Positions 1 to 8,271 of a stretch of DNA of 43,813 nucleotides are shown piece after piece; the first letter of the stretch is position 1; each line of letters starts with the position of its first letter. The translations under genes were made by a program, and so were the position numbers. The notes below the pieces were generated by a model. The model searched no databases and was not told the origin of the DNA. It was given only the letters and a program-made list of their open reading frames with translations. Source of the DNA: Prevotella sp. (GTDB lineage: Bacteria > Bacteroidota > Bacteroidia > Bacteroidales > Bacteroidaceae); assembly GCA_017545045.1 (NCBI GenBank), contig JAFYDA010000034.1, positions 1-43,813 on the forward strand. Direction: 5' to 3'.

Positions 1-2469
1 AAATTCGGCGGAACGTCCGTAGGTTCCGTGAAAAGCATTTTGAGCTTAAAAGAGATTGTGGAGGCAGAAGCCGGACGGGGGCCTGTCGTAGTAGTAGTTA
101 GCGCCCTGAACGGCATCACCGACAAACTGATTGCAACGTCAGAGTTGGCGAAGAATGGCGACAGCCACTATCGCGAGGAGTTTGAAGCGATGGTGACGCG
201 CCATCACCAGATGATTGACGCCATCATCCAGGACGACAAAAAGCGCATCGACTTATTCAACAACGTAGACCAGCTCTTCGACCAGTTGCGGAGCATCTAC
301 TATGGTGTGTTCTTGATTCACGACCTGAGTGAGAAGACGCAGGATACCATCATCTCGTATGGTGAGCGTCTGTCGTCACACATTGTGGCCGCTATGATTA
401 AGAACGGTATGCGCATGAACAGTCGTGACTTCATCCGCACGGAGAACAAGGAGGGCAAGCATGTGCTCGACACCGAGCTGACCAACAAACTGGTGAAGGA
501 AGCCTTTGCTACATTCCAATCAAATAATACCAACGCCAGCAAGACCGTTGCTGTAGTACCAGGATTCATTGCCCGCGACCGCGATAGCCATGAGACAACG
601 AATCTGGGTCGTGGCGGTAGCGATTATACTGCAGCTATCATCGCTGCAGCCCTTGATGCTGAAATTCTAGAGATATGGACGGACGTGGATGGTTTCATGA
701 CTGCCGACCCGAAGGTGATTAAGACGGCTTATACCATCAATGAGCTTTCTTATGTAGAGGCTATGGAGCTGTGTAACTTCGGCGCTAAGGTCATCTATCC
801 CCCAACGATTTATCCCGTCTGTGTCAAGAATATACCTATTAAGGTAAAGAATACATTCAACCCCGAACACCCAGGAACGCTTATCAAAGCCCAGATTGAC
901 AACGACCAGAAGCCCATTAAGGGTATCTCGTCAATCAAGGGAACTTCGCTGATTACCGTTACGGGTCTGTCAATGGTGGGCGTGATTGGTGTCAACCGCC
1001 GTATCTTCACCACGTTGGCCAACAAGGGCATCTCTGTGTTCATGGTGTCTCAGGCTTCTTCTGAGAACTCTACCTCTATTGGTGTTCGCGACGAAGATGC
1101 AGCAGCTGCTGCAGAAGTGCTGAACGCCGAGTTCGCCAAGGAGATTGAGACGGGTGCCATGTTCCCCATGCAGGTGGAGAGTGGTCTCGCTACCATCGCC
1201 ATCGTGGGTGAGAACATGAAACAGACACCTGGTATTGCTGGTAAGTTGTTCGGTACACTCGGACGTAGCGGTATCAGTGTGATTGCCTGCGCTCAGGGTG
1301 CTTCAGAGACCAATATCTCGTTTGTCGTAGACGGCAAATTCCTGCGCAAGTCGCTGAACGTACTGCACGACTCGTTCTTCCTGTCAGAATACAAGGTGCT
1401 CAACATCTTCATCTGCGGTATCGGTACGGTGGGTGGCATGTTGCTCGAACAAATCCGTACCCAGCAACAGTTCCTCATGCAGTCACGTCGTCTGAAGCTC
1501 AACGTGGTGGGTATCTCAGACGTTGACAACTTCGTGCTCGACCGCGATGGCATCGACCTCGACAACTACGAAAAGATTCTGCGTGCAGGATTCCCTGCCA
1601 ACACGGAGCACATGAAGGAGGAGATCGTGAAGATGAATATCTTCAACAGCGTATTCGTAGACTGTACCGCCAGCCGTCAGATAGCCATGCTCTATCAGAC
1701 GTTCCTGGAACACAACATATCAGTAGTGGCTGCCAACAAGATTGCTGCATCGAGCGACTACGACAGCTATGTCAAGCTGCGCCAGACGGCTCGCGACCGT
1801 GGTGTGTGGTTCCGTTACGAGACCAACGTAGGTGCTGGTCTTCCGATTATCGGTACCATCAACGACCTGTGCAACTCTGGTGATAAGATTCTGAAGATTG
1901 AGGCTATCCTCTCTGGTACACTGAACTTCATCTTCAACGAGATTGCTGCTGACGTGCCTTTCTCTGAGACGGTGAAGCGTGCTAAGGAGCAGCGTTACAG
2001 CGAGCCTGACCCGCGCATCGATCTCAGCGGTACTGATGTCATCCGCAAACTGGTCATCCTCACCCGTGAGGCCGGTTATAAGGTAGAACAGGCTGATGTC
2101 GAGAAGCATCTCTTCGTGCCCGACAGCTACTTTGAGGGCTCTATCGACGACTTCTGGAAACGTCTGCCCGAGCTCGATGCCGACTTTGAGGCTCGTCGTA
2201 AAGTGCTTGATGCTGAGAACAAACGCTGGCGTTTCGTCGCCACGATGGAGGCCGACGAGAACGACCCGTCGAATTTCAAGACCAGCGTAGCCCTGAAGGA
2301 GGTGCCATACGGCCATCCGTTCTACGGTCTGGAGGGTTCCAACAACATCGTGCTGCTGACCACCGAGCGCTACAAAGAGTACCCCATGCTCATCCAGGGC
2401 TATGGTGCCGGTGCTGCTGTCACCGCTGCCGGTGTCTTCGCCAACATCATGTCAATCGCTAACATCTAA
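1..2469 (+). CDS. thrA: Bifunctional aspartokinase I / homoserine dehydrogenase, 5' end cut by window
   Basis: This enzyme catalyses the first step (aspartate to aspartyl phosphate) and third step (aspartate semialdehyde to homoserine) of threonine synthesis in the cytosol. The reading frame is open from base 1, which already encodes the aspartokinase signature KFGGTSVG, so only a few N-terminal residues lie outside the window. The GTG at 28 is internal. The kinase domain (GRGGSDYTAA near residue 205, WTDVDG) is followed by two ACT regulatory segments (about residues 310-450). A Rossmann GIGTVGG motif at about bases 1417-1437 then opens the homoserine dehydrogenase domain, with ANK and ETNVGAGLPIIGT downstream. 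The visible length of 822 residues matches the usual fused ThrA. ACT domains imply threonine feedback by family analogy. A hairpin separates it from the next gene. Confidence 0.97.
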   Translation, partial: KFGGTSVGSVKSILSLKEIVEAEAGRGPVVVVVSALNGITDKLIATSELAKNGDSHYREEFEAMVTRHHQMIDAIIQDDKKRIDLFNNVDQLFDQLRSIYYGVFLIHDLSEKTQDTIISYGERLSSHIVAAMIKNGMRMNSRDFIRTENKEGKHVLDTELTNKLVKEAFATFQSNNTNASKTVAVVPGFIARDRDSHETTNLGRGGSDYTAAIIAAALDAEILEIWTDVDGFMTADPKVIKTAYTINELSYVEAMELCNFGAKVIYPPTIYPVCVKNIPIKVKNTFNPEHPGTLIKAQIDNDQKPIKGISSIKGTSLITVTGLSMVGVIGVNRRIFTTLANKGISVFMVSQASSENSTSIGVRDEDAAAAAEVLNAEFAKEIETGAMFPMQVESGLATIAIVGENMKQTPGIAGKLFGTLGRSGISVIACAQGASETNISFVVDGKFLRKSLNVLHDSFFLSEYKVLNIFICGIGTVGGMLLEQIRTQQQFLMQSRRLKLNVVGISDVDNFVLDRDGIDLDNYEKILRAGFPANTEHMKEEIVKMNIFNSVFVDCTASRQIAMLYQTFLEHNISVVAANKIAASSDYDSYVKLRQTARDRGVWFRYETNVGAGLPIIGTINDLCNSGDKILKIEAILSGTLNFIFNEIAADVPFSETVKRAKEQRYSEPDPRIDLSGTDVIRKLVILTREAGYKVEQADVEKHLFVPDSYFEGSIDDFWKRLPELDADFEARRKVLDAENKRWRFVATMEADENDPSNFKTSVALKEVPYGHPFYGLEGSNNIVLLTTERYKEYPMLIQGYGAGAAVTAAGVFANIMSIANI

Positions 2470-2477
2470 AATAGTGT

Positions 2478-2510
2478 GCTGGACGGGTTTGCCGTCCAGC
2501 CATTTTTCCT
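2478..2510 (+). terminator. Hairpin plus T-run between thrA and apgM (terminator or attenuator)
   Basis: The 9-base arm GCTGGACGG (2478-2486) and its exact complement CCGTCCAGC (2492-2500) enclose a 5-base loop. ATTTTTCCTT follows (2502-2511), which is the layout of an intrinsic terminator. It starts 8 bases after the thrA stop and ends just before the next ATG. It may reduce read-through or protect the thrA mRNA end. Confidence 0.6.
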
Positions 2511-2511
2511 T

Positions 2512-3798
2512 ATGAAGCACATTATTATTTTGGGAGATGGCATGGCAGATCTTCCCGTTGAGCGACTCGGTGGGAAGACCCTGCTGCAATATGCCCATAA
2601 ACCCATGATGGACCAGTTGGCACGTGAAGGCCGCTGTGGACGATTGGTGACCGTTCCTGAAGGTTTTCCTCCAGGAAGCGAAGTGGCCAATACCGCCATC
2701 CTCGGCTACAACCTGAACAAGGTATATGAAGGCCGCGGTCCCTTGGAGGCTGCGTCTATTGGCTACGATATGGCTGATGACGACTTCGCCGTCCGATGCA
2801 ACATCATCACGCTTGCCGACGGCAAGATTATCACTCACAACGGCGGCAATCTGGAAACAGAAGATGCCCGCGTGCTCATTGATTACCTCAATGAAAATCT
2901 CGCCAAACCTATCAACACGGCACAAGGCTGTGAGCGGGTGAAGTTCATCACTGGTATACAGTATCGCCATCTACTGATTATCAAGGGCGGCAACAAACAC
3001 ATCGTCTGTGCCCCACCCCACGACCATCCAAATGAAGAATGGCGTCCTTTGCTGGTGAAGCCGGAGAAGAATGCTCCGCTTGAGCCAGGACGCATGACAG
3101 CCCAAGAGACAGCCGACCTTATCAACGACCTTATTCTGAAGTCTCAGAACCTGCTGGCCAAGCATCCCTACAACCTTGCGAAAGCAGAAAGGGGCGAGCG
3201 CCAGGCCAACAGCATCTGGCCCTGGAGCGGCGGCTACCGTCCGTCCATGCAGACACTGATGGAGCAATACCCGCAGGTTAAAAGCGGTGCCGTCATCTCT
3301 GCCGTCGACCTCATTCAGGGCATCGGCAAATACGCCGGACTGCGTATTATCAAGGTGCCTGGTGCCACGGGGCTTGCCAACACCAACTACGAGGGCAAGG
3401 CACAGGCTGCCATCGACGCCTTAGAGACGGATGATTTCGTCTTCGTTCACGTGGAAGCTAGCGACGAGGCCGGTCACGACGGCGACCTGGAGCTGAAGCT
3501 GAAGACCATCGAGTATCTCGACCAGCGCCTCATCGCCCCTATATATAATAAGGTAAAGAACTGGGGTGATGGTCGCGGGGAAAACGCGACCCGTGAGACT
3601 GTCTGCATCGCCGTGCTGCCCGACCATCTGACACCCGTTGAACAGCGCATCCACGTGGGTCAGCCCGTGCCATTCCTAATCTGGCATCATGGCATAACGC
3701 CTGATGACGTCCAGCAATACGATGAGGTCAGTTGTGTCGGTGGAAGCTACGGTTTATTAAAGCTCGACAGTTTCATGAAAGCTCTGATGAGTGAATAA
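2512..3798 (+). CDS. apgM: Archaeal-type cofactor-independent phosphoglycerate mutase homologue, proposed homoserine kinase
   Basis: Member of the alkaline-phosphatase/iPGM superfamily, 428 residues. The start at 2512 gives MKHIIILGDGMADLP, the usual family N terminus with the metal-binding Asp; the upstream in-frame ATG at 2476 would run through the hairpin. Other visible family motifs are GSEVANTAILGYN, the VHVEASDEAGHDGD metal site and LPDHLTPVEQRIH. Members of this family sitting beside threonine genes in Bacteroidota have been proposed to act as homoserine kinase rather than phosphoglycerate mutase (the TIGR02535 proposal). Its place directly after thrA fits that role. Phosphoglycerate mutase activity remains possible, since sequence alone does not decide. 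No threonine synthase gene follows. The 3' end overlaps the convergent gene by 26 bases. Confidence 0.85.
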   Translation: MKHIIILGDGMADLPVERLGGKTLLQYAHKPMMDQLAREGRCGRLVTVPEGFPPGSEVANTAILGYNLNKVYEGRGPLEAASIGYDMADDDFAVRCNIITLADGKIITHNGGNLETEDARVLIDYLNENLAKPINTAQGCERVKFITGIQYRHLLIIKGGNKHIVCAPPHDHPNEEWRPLLVKPEKNAPLEPGRMTAQETADLINDLILKSQNLLAKHPYNLAKAERGERQANSIWPWSGGYRPSMQTLMEQYPQVKSGAVISAVDLIQGIGKYAGLRIIKVPGATGLANTNYEGKAQAAIDALETDDFVFVHVEASDEAGHDGDLELKLKTIEYLDQRLIAPIYNKVKNWGDGRGENATRETVCIAVLPDHLTPVEQRIHVGQPVPFLIWHHGITPDDVQQYDEVSCVGGSYGLLKLDSFMKALMSE

Positions 3799-4855
3799 GT
3801 ATCTGAAGAATACGATCTGCAGTGCGTCCATCCCAACGTTCGGGAAGGGCGCACTTTTTCCATTCACCTTTCATCATGTCAGTTAAAGCCACAAGCAGCT
3901 TATTTGCATCGCCACCAACCAACACATTAGAGCCAACAGTTACTGTCTCCTGGTGTTCTGTGTAGCTGTTCAGCGTGATACAAGGAATACCATTGAAAGT
4001 CGCCTCCTCAGCTACATTTCCAGAATCTGTAATGATGCCCTTAGCATGAGCCGTCAACCAGCCAAATTCCAAATAAGACATCGATGTACAAAAATGAATC
4101 GGGTTATGCTGACGTCCAAGCAAGCGGGATACAACATCATAAACGTTACTTCGTAAAGGGGCAATGACAGGCGTCTCACCAGCGACCTCCATAATGATAT
4201 TTAACATGCGTTTAAGGTTCTCTTCATCTTCTAAAAGTGCATGGCGGTTTATGGTAAGCACTAAGTAATCTTCTTCAACCAAGGGAATGTCTGGCTTTCG
4301 AAATCGAGACAAGTTATTGCGTAGCGTATCCACAAGAATATTACCCACCATGAAGGTTTGCGAAGACTCTGATTGCTGTTCACGTGTAGCAACACTGTTC
4401 GACTTCACACCAGCCGTAAAAAGATAGTCCGACAAGGCATCGATTACCAAACGGTTCACTTCCTTCGGCATGTTGATGTCAAACGAGCGTGTACCAGCTA
4501 CAAGATGAGCCAACTTTATACCACGCTTTTTTGCTGTGATTGCTGCCGCCATCGTCGATGCCAAATCATCAACGACAATAACCACATCGGTAGCATGTTC
4601 TATCAGATAGCGGTCAAAGGAACCCATCACCAGAGCCGTTATCTCATTCAGACTTTGACTGTCAACCCCAAGAAACACATCAGGAAAAGGAATCTGCAGG
4701 TCTTCAAATAGTGATGCTTCTAGCGTCGGGTCATCTTTTTTCCCAGTATACACTAACTGATATATTGCTCCCCTGCTTTTCTGTATAGCATGAATAAGAG
4801 GAGATATTTTAACGAAGTTTGGTCGGGCTCCCGCCACAATACATATCCTTTTCAT
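3773..4855 (-). CDS. UDP-GlcNAc 2-epimerase (WecB)-like protein with altered catalytic residues
   Basis: A 360-residue protein with the GT-B fold of non-hydrolysing UDP-GlcNAc 2-epimerases. It opens with CIVAGARPNFVKISPL and carries TDSGNVAEEATFNGIPCITL and TVGSNVLVG. The start at 4855 begins right at the conserved N terminus; 4873 is an alternative. Several normally invariant positions differ. TGQH is TGKK (residues 38-41). HVEAG is HLVAG, so the catalytic Glu is Val119. TxHR is TINR, so the catalytic His is Asn203. The RxxTERPE nucleotide-binding stretch is NSYTEHQE. The Asp of the GD(T/V)xST motif is kept (VVDDLAST). The fold is secure, but ordinary epimerase activity is doubtful. It may be a binding protein or have a different reaction. 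It is the last gene of a four-gene unit, 25 bases after the preceding stop. Confidence 0.8.
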   Translation of the reverse strand: MKRICIVAGARPNFVKISPLIHAIQKSRGAIYQLVYTGKKDDPTLEASLFEDLQIPFPDVFLGVDSQSLNEITALVMGSFDRYLIEHATDVVIVVDDLASTMAAAITAKKRGIKLAHLVAGTRSFDINMPKEVNRLVIDALSDYLFTAGVKSNSVATREQQSESSQTFMVGNILVDTLRNNLSRFRKPDIPLVEEDYLVLTINRHALLEDEENLKRMLNIIMEVAGETPVIAPLRSNVYDVVSRLLGRQHNPIHFCTSMSYLEFGWLTAHAKGIITDSGNVAEEATFNGIPCITLNSYTEHQETVTVGSNVLVGGDANKLLVALTDMMKGEWKKCALPERWDGRTADRILQILIHSSELS

Positions 4856-4880
4856 ACAATAGTTTTTCTGCAATATTTAT

Positions 4881-5501
4881 TCAGTCCATCGGGAACAATC
4901 CGTAGAGCTTAGCATCTATCTTGTCTGTGACTTGTTGGAAATGCTCAGGATTATCACCGAATTTACAATGGTCGCCATCGATGATGATGAGTTGGCCTTT
5001 ATAGGTGGATATCCACTCTTCATACCGACGCTCCAGCCCTTGCAAGTAGTCAAGTCTCATTGACTGCTCATAATCTCGGCCACGTTTCTGAATCTGAGCT
5101 ACCAAGGTAGGAATGGAACTGCGAATATAAATCATGAGATCGGGCAATTTTACAAGTGACATCATCAGGTCGAAGAGATCGGTATAGTTCTGAAAATCAC
5201 GGTCTGACATCATACCCTGCCCATGCAGGTTGGGAGCAAAGATACGTGCGTCCTCAAAAATGGAGCGGTCTTGAATAATCGTTTCATTAGACTTTGAGAT
5301 TTCAACAATCTCCTTGAAACGCTTGTTCAAAAAGTATATCTGAAGGTTGAACGACCAACGAGGCATGTCGGCATAGAAGTCGGCCAAATAGGGATTGTTG
5401 TCAACTGGTTCATAACGTGGTGTCCATCCATACCGATGGACAAGCAATTTTGTGAGTGTAGTTTTACCACTGCCAATATTTCCTGCTACTGCGATGTGCA
5501 T
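4881..5501 (-). CDS. Deoxynucleoside kinase, copy 1 of tandem pair
   Basis: A 206-residue kinase of the dCK/dGK family, which phosphorylates deoxynucleosides in the salvage pathway. The P-loop GNIGSGKTT lies at residues 7-15 and the presumed catalytic Glu31 in YEPVDNNPYL. The DRS motif is at residues 78-80 and the Arg-rich lid KRGRDYE at 139-145. It is clearly related to the next gene upstream in the operon, over the whole length and with the same spacing of motifs. Tandem kinases of this type in lactobacilli form dAdo/dGuo kinase heterodimers, so the pair here may do the same (inference). Twenty bases separate the two genes. Substrate cannot be read from the sequence. Confidence 0.9.
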   Translation of the reverse strand: MHIAVAGNIGSGKTTLTKLLVHRYGWTPRYEPVDNNPYLADFYADMPRWSFNLQIYFLNKRFKEIVEISKSNETIIQDRSIFEDARIFAPNLHGQGMMSDRDFQNYTDLFDLMMSLVKLPDLMIYIRSSIPTLVAQIQKRGRDYEQSMRLDYLQGLERRYEEWISTYKGQLIIIDGDHCKFGDNPEHFQQVTDKIDAKLYGLFPMD

Positions 5502-5521
5502 ATTAGGGAGAATTTTGAAAT

Positions 5522-6139
5522 TTATGAGAAAAGTCCGAAGAGCGTTGCATCGAGTCGGTCAACAATCTGTGCAAAGTCACGGGAAGAATGCTCGAAATCC
5601 AAAGAATCCTTGTCTACGGTCATGACACGTCCTTTATATATCTTATTGATAAAATCGTCATAACGGTGATTTAAATTTTCAAGATATTCCAAATTCATGG
5701 TTAGTTCGTAGTCACGTCCCCGTTTCTGAATATTACCAACTAAATGAGGCACAGAAGCGCGAAGATAGATCATCAGATCAGGCATGTGCACCACAGCCAT
5801 CATTTGTTCAAACAGTTCCATATAGGTATCATAGTCTCGTTTGCTCAAATAGCCCATCTCTCGATTATTCTGCATAAAGACATAGACACCTTCGTAGATA
5901 GTACGATCCTGAATCACATCCCTACCCGATTGCAGGATATTCAAGAGGTCACGGAAGCGCTCCTTGAGGAAATACACTTCAAGATTAAACGACCATCGGC
6001 GTATGTCGCGGTAGTAGTCTTCAAGATAAGGGTTCGTGTCGACAGACTCATAGCAGGCCTCCCATCGATAGTGGCGAGCCAGCATACGCGTAAGCGTTGA
6101 TTTTCCACTGCCTATATTTCCTGCTATTGCGATATACAT
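5522..6139 (-). CDS. Deoxynucleoside kinase, copy 2 of tandem pair
   Basis: A 205-residue paralogue of the adjacent kinase. It has the P-loop GNIGSGKST (residues 7-15), Glu31 in YESVDTNPYLEDYY, DRT at 78-80 and KRGRDYE in the lid. It differs from its neighbour at substrate-side positions: ESVDT against EPVDN, and MQNNREMGYLSKRDYDTY against APNLHGQGMMSDRDFQNY. Different preferences, for example dAdo and dGuo, are therefore plausible. It starts 3 bases after the stop of the kinase/uridylyltransferase fusion, so the genes are almost certainly co-transcribed. Confidence 0.9.
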   Translation of the reverse strand: MYIAIAGNIGSGKSTLTRMLARHYRWEACYESVDTNPYLEDYYRDIRRWSFNLEVYFLKERFRDLLNILQSGRDVIQDRTIYEGVYVFMQNNREMGYLSKRDYDTYMELFEQMMAVVHMPDLMIYLRASVPHLVGNIQKRGRDYELTMNLEYLENLNHRYDDFINKIYKGRVMTVDKDSLDFEHSSRDFAQIVDRLDATLFGLFS

Positions 6140-6142
6140 GGC

Positions 6143-8083
6143 TCAAATATTTGAGAACTTCGCTATGGTGTCTATCAGTGCATTGGGATTGCCCATGTCA
6201 AAACGCTGGCTGTAAAGACGAACGCCTGTCATGCCGACACGACTTCGTACTGCTTCCAAGGCAGAAGTCAGTTCTATCTCAGTCTTATGGTCGCCAGCCT
6301 CGTCAGCAGCCTTAATGTCAGCGGCTAATTGCTGAAACACCTCAGGCGTCAATATATATTGACCGAAAACCGAACAATATTCGCGGAAACCCATACTATT
6401 GCGCACACCTAAGAACTCTTCTGCGTATGAAGACGTAGGTTTTTCCTTAACAGTGCTCACATTGAGTATGCGTTCATCCTTATCCTCCCATACACCCGTC
6501 ATAATTCCAAAGTGACTGACATCACCAAGTGCCACGGGATATAGTCCAACTATCAGTCTGTTGTAACGTTCATACTCCTCAATCAACTGGAGGGCACAGG
6601 GCTTATTGGTGAGAGAACGATAGAGAGTGTCGCCTAACATAAGCAGGACAGGCTCATTTCTGGTAAAATCAGCGGCTTGATACACAGCGTGTCCAAAGCC
6701 TCGTCTCTCGCGTTGATAGACATAGCGCAGACGCTTGCCAATGTCCAAAATATGGTTCTCATACTCTTGACTTTCCTTCGGCAGTTTGCACAGATGCTCC
6801 TCACGAAGTGGACGCTCAAAGAAGTCAGCATAGAGCTGTCGTTCCTCTTCACCTCCAAGGACGATACAAATCTCCTCGATACCACTCTGAATAAGCTCCT
6901 CCAATAAGATGAGAATCACAGGGCGCACCATGCCATCTGGACAAGCGATAGGGAAAAACTCCTTCTTCAGGGCACGGGTAGCTGGATAGAGTCGAGTGCC
7001 AAACCCTGCCACGGGAATAATGGCACGTCGCACAGTGTGAACAGGTTTAATGTTCAGCTGATAAGCTTTCATCCCCTGTTCATTCAAGTAGGTAACCAAC
7101 TTCTCCTGACAATCCGGATTGCGGGCCAAGAATTGCACGGAGCCATCGCCATGAGAACCCACACCTTTACCTCCATAAACTAACGACTGTACATTCTGAT
7201 CAGCCAGTATGGCGCGTAATTTCGGCGCTTCCAGCTCTTCGGGAGACATCGGTTTTACATGCGAATTAAAAAGTTCCTCAGCCTCTGTCATCAGATGGCC
7301 CAGTTTTTCTACCTCACCTTCTGCCATATAGCGGATAGCGCGGTCGACGATATCACGGTTCAACTCACCAAGCGCCTGATGTTCAAGTTCCTCCTTCTCA
7401 TTCGAGGCAAAGGGATAGGCCTTGTTGAGGTCTCTTAGGATGCGAACGGTGTTTTTCTCGCCACATAAGTCAGCAAACACCCAGTACAACGGTTTTTTGA
7501 CATTCAGCGAACGAACTTCAATCTCGTCACCATCGAAGGTCATGAGATTAGGTTTCACGCCAAAAGCACAAGCCTGGTCAAGACGACCACAACGTGACGA
7601 TGTGCGCAACTCGCCCACGTAGGCAATATTCATTTCGCCTAACGTATTGAGATTCAAGTTATATAGCAGATTGAATGCACGCGCAACGAGAACGCAAATA
7701 GCAGCACTCGATGACAGTCCGCTCTTCATGGGCAGTGTCATAGAAGTGATTTTTATACGCACACCCCCCACTTTGTACCACTCCAGCATATATGAAGCGA
7801 CACCAGCACAGTAACAGAAGAAAGAGCCAGATTTTGCTATACGCTTCAGTTCTTGCTCGTCCATTCGACAGGCAAAGTCCTGCCACTGTCCCTCAATTTC
7901 AGAAGCCACACTTTGCACTTCGAAAAGAGACGACTTCTCAACCTCCGCATAAATACCTTGTTCTATACCTGTCACAATAGCAGCACCTGGGGCAATGTCT
8001 GCATTCATCGTACGATAGTGACCAGCCCAGTCTGTATGCTCACCAAAAAGGCACAAACGTCCAGGAACAAATAGTTTCATCAT
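6143..8083 (-). CDS. Bifunctional GHMP-family sugar kinase / GalU-type UTP:sugar-1-phosphate uridylyltransferase
   Basis: A 646-residue fusion. Residues 1-345 form a GHMP kinase: PGRLCLFGEHTDWAGH (7-22) resembles the galactokinase signature, LPMKSGLSSSAA (117-128) is the ATP-binding motif, GRLDQ holds the likely base Asp169, and GGKGVGSHGDGS (304-315) is the C-terminal GHMP motif. Residues 352-646 are a GalU-like nucleotidyltransferase: AIIPVAGFGTRLYPATRALKKEFFPI-type loop, FGHAVYQA, GDTLY, KEKP, YILTPEVF and EIELTSAL. Together they would convert a free sugar to a sugar 1-phosphate and then to a UDP-sugar. The sugar is unknown; galactose, arabinose or a uronic acid are candidates. The order is opposite to fucose enzyme Fkp (pyrophosphorylase first). 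First gene of a four-gene unit; the second Met (8080) is an equal start candidate. Confidence 0.88.
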   Translation of the reverse strand: MMKLFVPGRLCLFGEHTDWAGHYRTMNADIAPGAAIVTGIEQGIYAEVEKSSLFEVQSVASEIEGQWQDFACRMDEQELKRIAKSGSFFCYCAGVASYMLEWYKVGGVRIKITSMTLPMKSGLSSSAAICVLVARAFNLLYNLNLNTLGEMNIAYVGELRTSSRCGRLDQACAFGVKPNLMTFDGDEIEVRSLNVKKPLYWVFADLCGEKNTVRILRDLNKAYPFASNEKEELEHQALGELNRDIVDRAIRYMAEGEVEKLGHLMTEAEELFNSHVKPMSPEELEAPKLRAILADQNVQSLVYGGKGVGSHGDGSVQFLARNPDCQEKLVTYLNEQGMKAYQLNIKPVHTVRRAIIPVAGFGTRLYPATRALKKEFFPIACPDGMVRPVILILLEELIQSGIEEICIVLGGEEERQLYADFFERPLREEHLCKLPKESQEYENHILDIGKRLRYVYQRERRGFGHAVYQAADFTRNEPVLLMLGDTLYRSLTNKPCALQLIEEYERYNRLIVGLYPVALGDVSHFGIMTGVWEDKDERILNVSTVKEKPTSSYAEEFLGVRNSMGFREYCSVFGQYILTPEVFQQLAADIKAADEAGDHKTEIELTSALEAVRSRVGMTGVRLYSQRFDMGNPNALIDTIAKFSNI

Positions 8084-8116
8084 GTATATTATATGATTAT
8101 AAATGTTTTCCGACTA

Positions 8117-8124
8117 CAAAGTTA
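8117..8124 (-). promoter_or_regulatory. Putative promoter -7 box for the sugar kinase/dNK operon
   Basis: TAACTTTG on the minus strand fits the Bacteroidota -7 consensus TAnnTTTG and lies 33 bases before the 8083 start. No clear -33 TTTG was found at the expected spacing. It diverges from the sigma-factor promoter. Confidence 0.5.
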
Positions 8125-8153
8125 CACTTTTTTTTCAGTTTTTTGCTCTTTTA

Positions 8154-8185
8154 TTTGGTTATTTTAATTATTTTCTCTACTTTTG
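8154..8185 (+). promoter_or_regulatory. Bacteroidota-type promoter of the ECF sigma gene
   Basis: TTTG at 8154-8157 and TACTTTTG at 8178-8185 are separated by 20 bases, an exact match to the -33/-7 pattern of the group. The expected start site near 8190 leaves a leader of about 80 bases that is A/T-rich with no Shine-Dalgarno. Confidence 0.75.
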
Positions 8186-8271
8186 CACCGTCAACAAAAT
8201 TTAATAACCCAAAATTAAAAGCTTTATTGCCTATCGAAACAAAAATACTTCATAACAAATAAAGAACCAAT

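Noticed and set aside
1720-2316. Minus-strand open frame of 198 codons
   Set aside because: Antisense to the homoserine dehydrogenase domain of thrA; shadow of its codon use.
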